Source: Clostridia bacterium (GTDB lineage Bacteria; Bacillota; Clostridia; Christensenellales; CAG-138). Taken from it: 6,353 nt of DNA. Shown here piece after piece: positions 1 through 5,529 of the stretch. The stretch covers positions 1 to 6,353 of the forward strand of contig JAUMVL010000101.1 in assembly GCA_030530185.1 (NCBI GenBank), written 5' to 3'. Position numbers and translations under genes: made by a program. Each line of letters opens with the position of its first letter. The stretch's first letter is position 1. Under the pieces are notes generated by a model, which was given only the letters and a program-made list of their open reading frames with translations, did not search any database and was not told the DNA's origin.

Positions 1-1
1 G

Positions 2-313
2 ATCGGAATTCCGCTTTCGATGGGCTTTGTCAGCAAGTACCGGTTTGCGCTTGCGGCGTTTGAGCGTCAGAATCTGATCGTTCCGACGCTGATCGTGCTT
101 GCGATCAGCACCGTGCTGAACACGCTGTACTTTGCCCGCGTCGTGATTCGGCTTTACACGCCTTCCGACGCGTCGCCTGCCGCGCGGGTGACGGTTCAAA
201 AACAGCGCGCTTATACCGTTTCGGCGCTTGCGTTTATGCTGATGAATATCGGTTCGGGCGTGGCGGCGGAGCCGCTGGTACTCTTATTGGAACGCGGGCT
301 CGGCCTGCTGTAA
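2..313 (+). CDS. C-terminal fragment of a proton-translocating antiporter-like membrane subunit (NuoN/MrpD-type), 5' end off the window
   Basis: The frame is open from the window edge to TAA at 311-313, giving 103 residues. It starts inside the family's TM12 motif (GIPLSMGFVSKY). The Lys at 35-37 matches the conserved TM12 lysine of NuoL (K399 in E. coli) and NuoN (K395). Two hydrophobic segments follow, roughly visible residues 21-47 and 67-91, matching TM13 and TM14. The protein then ends, so there is no NuoL-like lateral extension. The family forms ion-translocating modules in the cytoplasmic membrane within complex I, Mrp antiporters and energy-converting hydrogenases. Which of these applies cannot be told from this fragment. 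The true start is upstream, and the Met codon at 20-22 lies inside the motif and is not a plausible start. The gene heads a run of four related genes and ends 9 bases before the next. Confidence 0.85.
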   Translation: MGIPLSMGFVSKYRFALAAFERQNLIVPTLIVLAISTVLNTLYFARVVIRLYTPSDASPAARVTVQKQRAYTVSALAFMLMNIGSGVAAEPLVLLLERGLGLL

Positions 314-318
314 GGAGA
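312..318 (+). promoter_or_regulatory. Shine-Dalgarno site for the gene at 323
   Basis: AAGGAGA overlaps the TAA of the preceding gene and lies five bases before ATG at 323. An in-frame stop at 311-313 excludes any longer start, so this site fixes the start at 323. Confidence 0.8.
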
Positions 319-322
319 AGTT

Positions 323-1792
323 ATGAACGCTGTGATTCTTGTTTGTCTGCTGCTTGTACCAACCGCCGCGGGTATTGCGCTTGCGCTTTGGAACCATGCC
401 CCGAAGCGCATCGCCGACACGGTCTTTGTTGCCGCGCTGAGTCTCGAAGCGCTGTTGACGCTGGCCTATCTGTTTTTGCCGGACGCCGCGCTTCGGCTCT
501 TTTCGATGACCGATACGCTCACCGTAGCGCTGGCAACCGACGGCGTCAGCCGGATCTTCCTTGCGGTCGGCGCGTTCGGCTTTTTGCTTGCGGGCGTCTA
601 TGCCACGCGCTATATGGCGCACGGTACGCGGCAGGCGAGCTTTTATGCGTTTTTGCTGCTGTCGCTTGCGGCGCTCGTCGGGATGGACGCTTCGCAGAAT
701 TTGATTACGATGTACCTGTTCTTCGAGTGCGCGACGCTGCTGTCGATGCCGCTCGTGCTGCACGATCGGACCGAGGAGTCGATCCGTGCGGCGATGAAAT
801 ACCTGTTCTATTCGATCGGCGGCGCATTTTTGGCGCTGCTTGCGATCTTCACTTTGGCAAGCTATACGAGTTCACTCGACTTTGCGGCGGGCGGCACGCT
901 GGATGCGGCAAAAGCCGCCGCGCATCGGCCTCTGCTCGAGATTGTGATCTTCCTCGGCGTCATCGGCTTCGGCGCCAAGGCCGGTCTGTATCCGCTGCAT
1001 GGCTGGCTGCCGACCGCGCATCCCGTTGCGCCGGCGCCGGCGAGCGCTGTGCTTTCCGCCGTGATCACCAAAGCGGGCGTTTTGGCCATCTTCCGGCTGA
1101 TCTACGGCATTGTCGGCGCGGCGTTTTTGCGCGGAACGTGGGTGCAGATCGCATGGATCGCGCTTGCGCTTTTGACCGTATTCATGGGCTCGATGATGGC
1201 GTACCGCGAGGATGTGCTGAAAAAGCGGCTTGCGTATTCGTCCGTCAGCCAGATTTCCTATATCCTGACCGGTCTGTTCTGCATGACGCCCGAGAGCGTG
1301 ACCGGCGGCCTGCTGCACGTGATCTTTCACGCCTGCATCAAGATCTGCCTGTTCCTGTTCGCGGGCTCGGTGATCGTGAACCTCAACAAGACGCGCGTCA
1401 GTGAGCTGCGCGGGATCGGAAAGCAGATGCCTGTCACGCTCTGGGCGTTTACGATCGCCGCTTTGGGTCTGATCGGCATTCCGCCCGCGGCCGGATTTGT
1501 GAGCAAATGGTATCTGGCGATCGGCGCGCTCGACACGGGGCTGCCGGTTCTGAACTGGCTTGCGCCGGTTGTGCTGCTCGTTTCGGCGCTGCTGACAGCG
1601 GGGTACTTGCTGCCGATCACGATCAGCGGCTTTTTCCCGGGCAGGGACTTTGCGCCGCTGCCGCGCACCGACGAGGGAACGCCCGCTATGTGGCTTCCGA
1701 TTGGAATCCTTTCGGCGTTTTCGCTTTTGATCGGCATCTTTGCGGGCCCCTTGGTCGATTGGACGATGGCTCTGGTTCGGCCGCTGCTGTGA
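323..1792 (+). CDS. Proton-translocating antiporter-like membrane subunit, 489 aa (NuoL/M/N, MrpA/D, hydrogenase membrane-subunit family)
   Basis: This is an integral membrane protein with about 14 hydrophobic segments, the usual core of the family. Visible functional residues are Glu135 in TM5 (LFFE), Lys219 in TM7 (GFGAKAG), the following PLHGWLP motif (His226), Lys250 in TM8 (ITKAG), His332, His336 and Lys340 in TM11 (LLHVIFHACIK), and Lys395 in TM12 (GFVSKW). These correspond to the ion-pathway residues known in E. coli NuoL/M/N (TM5 Glu, TM7 and TM8 Lys, TM12 Lys or Glu). The loop motif KKRLAYSSVSQ is intact. The TM7-TM8 sequence (AHPVAPAPASA) resembles NuoM and hydrogenase-type subunits and is shared with the fourth gene of the operon. 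The ATG at 323 is fixed by a good ribosome site and an in-frame stop upstream. The gene is collinear with the next one, suggesting duplication. Its probable role is one proton- or sodium-pumping module of a multi-subunit membrane complex. The coupled reaction and the ion cannot be read from this window. Confidence 0.92.
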   Translation: MNAVILVCLLLVPTAAGIALALWNHAPKRIADTVFVAALSLEALLTLAYLFLPDAALRLFSMTDTLTVALATDGVSRIFLAVGAFGFLLAGVYATRYMAHGTRQASFYAFLLLSLAALVGMDASQNLITMYLFFECATLLSMPLVLHDRTEESIRAAMKYLFYSIGGAFLALLAIFTLASYTSSLDFAAGGTLDAAKAAAHRPLLEIVIFLGVIGFGAKAGLYPLHGWLPTAHPVAPAPASAVLSAVITKAGVLAIFRLIYGIVGAAFLRGTWVQIAWIALALLTVFMGSMMAYREDVLKKRLAYSSVSQISYILTGLFCMTPESVTGGLLHVIFHACIKICLFLFAGSVIVNLNKTRVSELRGIGKQMPVTLWAFTIAALGLIGIPPAAGFVSKWYLAIGALDTGLPVLNWLAPVVLLVSALLTAGYLLPITISGFFPGRDFAPLPRTDEGTPAMWLPIGILSAFSLLIGIFAGPLVDWTMALVRPLL

Positions 1793-1797
1793 GGAGG
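1791..1797 (+). promoter_or_regulatory. Shine-Dalgarno site for the gene at 1802
   Basis: GAGGAGG overlaps the last two bases of the TGA stop (1790-1792) and lies four bases before ATG at 1802. It supports translational coupling and fixes the start. Confidence 0.8.
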
Positions 1798-1801
1798 GCG
1801 C

Positions 1802-3268
1802 ATGCATCCGCTTTTGCTGCTGTTTCTGATTCTGATCCCGTTTGTGTCGGGCATCGCCATCTATTTGCTGCGCTTAAAAACCCATGCCGCGCTGAGCTGC
1901 GCGGCGATGGGCGTGACCGTGCTGACGTCAGCGCTGTGCTGGATTGCGCTGCTTCGGGGCACGGAGGGGACGTTCGAGGTGATCCGGTTTGCGCCGAACC
2001 TTGTGCTGCTGCTGCGGCTCGACGGGCTCGGCCGGTTCTTTGTCGGCATTGTCTCCACGCTGTGGCCGCTGACCATCCTGTATGCGCATTCGTATATGGC
2101 GCATGAGAAGCACCTTCGGATGTTCTACGGCTTCTTTACGGCGGCGTACGGCGCAACGCTCGGCGTGGCGCTCGCCGGGAATCTGTTCACCATGTACTGC
2201 TTCTATGAGCTGCTGACGCTGACGACCGTACCGCTCGTCATTCAGCCGATGACCAAGGAGGCGATTCGAGCGGCAAGAACGTATTTTCTGTTTTCGATCG
2301 GCGGCGCGGCGTTTGCGTTCGCCGCAATGATGTTTTTGATCGCCAACGGCGCCTCCGAACCGTTCACGATGGGCGGCGTACTCGATGCGCATCCCTATGG
2401 CAACGACAATGTGACCTACCTCTTTTGGCTGTTCGGGTTCCTCGGCTTCGGCGTCAAGGCGGCAATCTTTCCGCTGCATTACTGGCTGCCGAAGGCCTCG
2501 GTCGCTCCGACGCCCGTGACCGCGCTGCTGCACGCCGTCGCGGTCGTCAAAGCCGGCGCGTTCGCGGTGATCCGGCTGACCTATTACTGCTACGGCACCG
2601 CCGTTATGGCGGGGACCTGGGCGCAGACGGTCGCGCTGCTGCTTGCGGCGTTTACGATCGTCTACGGCTCGTCGGTCTCGGTCAAGGAGACGCATTTCAA
2701 GCGTCGGCTGGCGTATTCGACGGTGGCCAATCTTTCCTATATCCTGTTTGGAGCGATGCTGATGACTCCCGCGGGGCTTGCGGCGGCGCTTTTGCATATG
2801 GCGGCGCATGCGTGCATCAAGATTCTGTCGTTCTTCTGCGCGGGCGCGGTGCTGCATAGGACCGGCCGCACAAGCATCTTTGCACTTGACGGGCTCGGGC
2901 GCAGGATGCCCGTCACGTTCGGCGGCTTCACGCTGTCGGCGTTCGCGCTGATGGGCCTTCCGCCGTTTTCGGGATTTGTGAGTAAATGGTATTTACTGAG
3001 GGCAGCGGCCGAAACCGGAGGGATCGCATACGTCGGCGCGGGCGCGCTGCTGCTGTCGGCGCTTTTGACTGCGATCTATATGCTCTCGCCCGTACGGCGG
3101 GCCTGGTTCCCGGATCGAGACGCCGATCTTGTATCGCTCGAATCGGTGCACGAAGCGGACTCGGCGATGCTCGTTCCGATGGCGCTGCTGGCGGCGGGGA
3201 CGCTGCTGTGCGGCGTGTTTGCGGGACCGATCCTGTCTGCGGCGCAGGCGATTGCATCGGGCCTGTAA
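1802..3268 (+). CDS. Proton-translocating antiporter-like membrane subunit, 488 aa, paralogue of the preceding gene
   Basis: This is a 14-helix membrane protein, nearly the same length as its upstream neighbour. Key residues are Glu136 in TM5 (CFYE), Lys219 in TM7 (GFGVKA), His226 (PLHYWLP), Lys250 in TM8 (VVKAG), His332, His336 and Lys340 in TM11 (LLHMAAHACIK) and Lys395 in TM12 (GFVSKW). Except for the TM5 Glu (135 versus 136), these fall at the same residue numbers as in the preceding protein. Two features set it apart. The TM7-TM8 stretch reads APTPVTALLHA, with His244, as in MrpA/NuoL-type subunits. The usual YSS-x-SQ loop is YSTVAN at 305-310, so the common Ser-Gln pair is Ala-Asn. It probably forms a second pumping module beside its paralogue. 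The start is ATG 9 bases after the previous stop, with a strong ribosome site. Confidence 0.92.
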   Translation: MHPLLLLFLILIPFVSGIAIYLLRLKTHAALSCAAMGVTVLTSALCWIALLRGTEGTFEVIRFAPNLVLLLRLDGLGRFFVGIVSTLWPLTILYAHSYMAHEKHLRMFYGFFTAAYGATLGVALAGNLFTMYCFYELLTLTTVPLVIQPMTKEAIRAARTYFLFSIGGAAFAFAAMMFLIANGASEPFTMGGVLDAHPYGNDNVTYLFWLFGFLGFGVKAAIFPLHYWLPKASVAPTPVTALLHAVAVVKAGAFAVIRLTYYCYGTAVMAGTWAQTVALLLAAFTIVYGSSVSVKETHFKRRLAYSTVANLSYILFGAMLMTPAGLAAALLHMAAHACIKILSFFCAGAVLHRTGRTSIFALDGLGRRMPVTFGGFTLSAFALMGLPPFSGFVSKWYLLRAAAETGGIAYVGAGALLLSALLTAIYMLSPVRRAWFPDRDADLVSLESVHEADSAMLVPMALLAAGTLLCGVFAGPILSAAQAIASGL

Positions 3269-3273
3269 GGAGG
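3267..3273 (+). promoter_or_regulatory. Shine-Dalgarno site for the gene at 3281
   Basis: AAGGAGG overlaps the TAA stop at 3266-3268 and lies seven bases before ATG at 3281. There is no in-frame start between that stop and 3281. Confidence 0.8.
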
Positions 3274-3280
3274 GAACGGT

Positions 3281-5461
3281 ATGCTGTACGGATTGCTGCT
3301 TTTCCCGATGGGCATGGCGTTTGTCGTTTGGCTCGTCGGACGGTCGAACCAAAGAGCCCGCAACCTGCTTGCTGCGCTGACGACGGTTGCGGAGTTCGGG
3401 CTGACCGTGTGGATTGCGCTGGCGCCCGACCTGTCCGCGGGCATCGACGGTGTTGCGGGGCTCGGGATCCATCTTGAGACCGACGGGTTCCGGCGCGTGT
3501 ATCTTGTGGTCATCGCGTTCCTTTGGATGATGACGACGTTGCTTGGCAACGAGTATTTTTCGCATTATAAAACCTGCAACCGCTATTACTTCTTCAATCT
3601 GATGACGCTCGGCGCAACGATAGGCGTATTCGTGAGCGCGGACCTGTTCACCGCGCTGATCTTCTTTGAAATCATGTCGTTCACATCCTATCCGTGGGTG
3701 ATTCAGGAGGAGATGGAGGCGGCGATCCGGGCGGCAAACACCTATCTTGCCGTGGCGGTCATCGGCGGTCTTGCGGCGCTGATGGGATTGTTTCTGCTGT
3801 GGCACACGCTCGGCACGACGACAATCTCGGCCCTGTACGACGCGGCAAAGACCGTGGACAACAAGGCGGTTCTGTACGTTGCGGGCGGCTGCGTGCTGTT
3901 CGGCTTTGGGGCAAAGGCCGGCATGTTCCCGCTTCATATCTGGCTGCCAAAGGCGCACCCCGTTGCGCCTGCGCCCGCAAGCGCGCTGCTGTCGGGTCTG
4001 CTGACCAAATCCGGCGTTTTCGGCGTACTCGTTTTGACCTGCCGCGTGTTCTATGCCGATCCCGCCTGGGGGACCGTGATCCTCGTGCTCGGCACGGTTA
4101 CGATGGTACTTGGCGCGCTGCTCGCGCTGTTTTCGATCGATCTCAAGCGCACGCTCGCGTGCTCGTCGGTGTCGCAGATCGGGTTTATTCTCGTCGGCAT
4201 CGGGATGATGGGGCTGCTCGGAGAAAGCGGCGCGCTTGCCGCGCGCGGCACGCTGCTGCATATGCTGAACCATTCGCTGTTCAAGCTCGTGCTGTTTATG
4301 GCGGCGGGCGTCGTGTATCAGAATCTGCATGCGCTCGATCTCAACGATATCCGCGGATTCGGGCGTAAAAAACCGCTTTTGCTGCTGCCGTTTTTGTTCG
4401 GCGCGCTCGGCATCGGCGGGTTTCCGCTGTTCAACGGCTACGTCAGCAAGACGCTGCTGCATGAGAGTATCGTCGAGGGCGTCGCACACCTTGCGGCGCA
4501 CGGAGGGAACGCGTTCGGACTCCGTGCCGTCGAATGGCTGTTCCTGCTGTCGGGCGGCATTACGGTCGCGTATATGACCAAGCTGTTCGTCGCGCTGTTT
4601 ATCGAACGGCATCCGACCCGGCAGGCGGAGTTCGACCAAAAACGCCCGTATATGAACGGAGTCAGCACGTTCGCCCTCGTGGCCTCGGCATTGGTGCTGC
4701 CCGCGCTCGGGCTCTCCGCCGATTGGACGATGAACGGTATCGCCGATATCGGAACCGGTTTTATGCGGGCGGGCGCGCTCGCTCATCCGGTGCAGTATTT
4801 GGCATGGAGCAATCTCAAGGGCGGGTTGCTCTCGATTGCGATCGGCTTTGCGCTGTATTTCGGCATCGTCCGGACCGTATTGATGCAAAAACAAAACGGC
4901 GCTGCGGTCTACGTCAACCGCTGGCCCAAGCGGCTCGACCTCGAGGAGCTGCTTTACCGCCCGCTGTTGACCAAGTGGCTGCCGGGCATCCTGGGCTCGA
5001 TTGCCGCGCTGTTCGGTGAAAACCGCATCACGGGGCTGCTTGCAAAGGGCGTGCTGCGCGGCGGCATGGGGATCGCCGCGTTGTTTGGCAAAAACCGCAT
5101 CACGGCGCCGCTTGCAAAGGGCGCGCTGCGCGGCGGCATGATCGCCGCACACGGCCTGTCGGATCTGCTCGATGCATGGATCTTGCTGCTGCGCAAAACG
5201 GTTTACCGCGATTGCAGGCCGGAGCCGGAGAATACAGCGATGAAATCGCTGCCATACCGGTTCGGTTCGCTGCTCGACAGGATCGCCATCCGGCATGGCA
5301 GGGAGGAGCAGGGCGGTCGCCGCTTTGCGGAGACAGCGTACCGGACGCGAAGGACGCTTCGCACCACGAGCCGCCAGATCACCGGCAACCTGTCGTTTGC
5401 GCTGCTGATGCTCGTGCTGGCCATCTGCGCCGTATTTGTCTACACGCTGTTTATGAGATAA
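3281..5461 (+). CDS. NuoL-like antiporter subunit with long lateral extension and C-terminal anchor helix, 726 aa
   Basis: The first ~480 residues are the 14-helix antiporter core. Key residues are Glu130 in TM5 (IFFE), Lys212 in TM7 (GFGAKAG), His219 (PLHIWLP), Lys243 in TM8 (LTKSG), His327, His331 and Lys335 in TM11 (LLHMLNHSLFK) and Lys390 in TM12 (GYVSK). A further helix at about 514-535 is followed by the linker motif NRWPKRLDLEELLYRPLL (546-563). A polar, Arg-rich segment runs to about 700, and a final hydrophobic helix spans about 702-723. This layout matches NuoL, where a lateral helix runs along the membrane arm and is anchored by TM16. The stretch between the last two helices is about 165 residues, clearly longer than I expect for E. 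coli NuoL (613 aa in total). Residues 574-620 contain two near-identical 23-24 residue units. The loop usually reading AYSS-x-SQ has Cys in place of Tyr (ACSSVSQ, 293-299). As in nuo operons, the longest subunit may sit at the distal end of the membrane arm, but that is inferred. It is the last gene of the operon. Confidence 0.92.
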   Translation: MLYGLLLFPMGMAFVVWLVGRSNQRARNLLAALTTVAEFGLTVWIALAPDLSAGIDGVAGLGIHLETDGFRRVYLVVIAFLWMMTTLLGNEYFSHYKTCNRYYFFNLMTLGATIGVFVSADLFTALIFFEIMSFTSYPWVIQEEMEAAIRAANTYLAVAVIGGLAALMGLFLLWHTLGTTTISALYDAAKTVDNKAVLYVAGGCVLFGFGAKAGMFPLHIWLPKAHPVAPAPASALLSGLLTKSGVFGVLVLTCRVFYADPAWGTVILVLGTVTMVLGALLALFSIDLKRTLACSSVSQIGFILVGIGMMGLLGESGALAARGTLLHMLNHSLFKLVLFMAAGVVYQNLHALDLNDIRGFGRKKPLLLLPFLFGALGIGGFPLFNGYVSKTLLHESIVEGVAHLAAHGGNAFGLRAVEWLFLLSGGITVAYMTKLFVALFIERHPTRQAEFDQKRPYMNGVSTFALVASALVLPALGLSADWTMNGIADIGTGFMRAGALAHPVQYLAWSNLKGGLLSIAIGFALYFGIVRTVLMQKQNGAAVYVNRWPKRLDLEELLYRPLLTKWLPGILGSIAALFGENRITGLLAKGVLRGGMGIAALFGKNRITAPLAKGALRGGMIAAHGLSDLLDAWILLLRKTVYRDCRPEPENTAMKSLPYRFGSLLDRIAIRHGREEQGGRRFAETAYRTRRTLRTTSRQITGNLSFALLMLVLAICAVFVYTLFMR
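5000..5140 (+). repeat. In-frame tandem duplication of a 72-base unit inside the NuoL-like gene
   Basis: Unit 1 is 5000-5071 (24 codons) and unit 2 is 5072-5140 (23 codons). A fading third start (IAAHG) begins at 5141. Over 69 aligned bases I count 8 differences, and 19 of 23 residues are identical. Four of the differences are synonymous and four change the residue (E/K, G/A, L/P, V/A). The encoded unit begins IAALFG, carries NRIT in the middle and ends in a basic LRGGM. The high identity at DNA level points to a fairly recent duplication by slippage or unequal recombination. The reading frame is preserved. Confidence 0.9.
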
Positions 5462-5484
5462 CCGCACTTGTTTTGATAAATGAA

Positions 5485-5514
5485 AACGCCCGCGGGCATG
5501 CGCCTGCGGGCGTT
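5485..5514. terminator. Intrinsic terminator hairpin between convergent genes, probably bidirectional
   Basis: The left arm 5485-5497 and the right arm 5502-5514 pair over 13 bp (AACGCCCGCGGGC with GCCTGCGGGCGTT, one G-T wobble) around a 4-base loop. On the minus strand the stem is followed by a T-rich run (TTCATTTATCAAAA), which fits a terminator for the isomerase gene ending at 5530. On the + strand it lies 24 bases after the operon's last stop but is followed only by CTCATC, so termination in that direction may be weaker. Confidence 0.8.
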
Positions 5515-5529
5515 CTCATCGGATCAGGA

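Noticed and set aside
343..1404. A 353-residue + strand frame overlapping the second gene
   Set aside because: It is an Arg/Cys/Ala-rich out-of-frame translation of the antiporter gene, lacking hydrophobic helices or motifs.
872..1807. A 311-residue minus-strand frame opposite the second gene
   Set aside because: It has the same Arg/Gln/His-rich composition as other antisense frames here and no motifs. It overlaps a confidently identified gene.
1928..2857. A 309-residue minus-strand frame opposite the third gene
   Set aside because: It is an antisense shadow of a motif-rich coding region, with no ribosome site of note and no domain.
2993..5467. An 824-residue open frame on the minus strand, antisense to the NuoL-like gene
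   Set aside because: Its product is dominated by Arg, Gln, His and Ala with no recognisable domain. The + strand frame carries clear family motifs throughout. GC-rich codon positions commonly keep an antisense frame open, so this is a shadow.
5462..5529. A promoter or small RNA in the gap between the convergent genes
   Set aside because: No -35/-10 pair or further structure is apparent besides the terminator hairpin, and no gene begins here.
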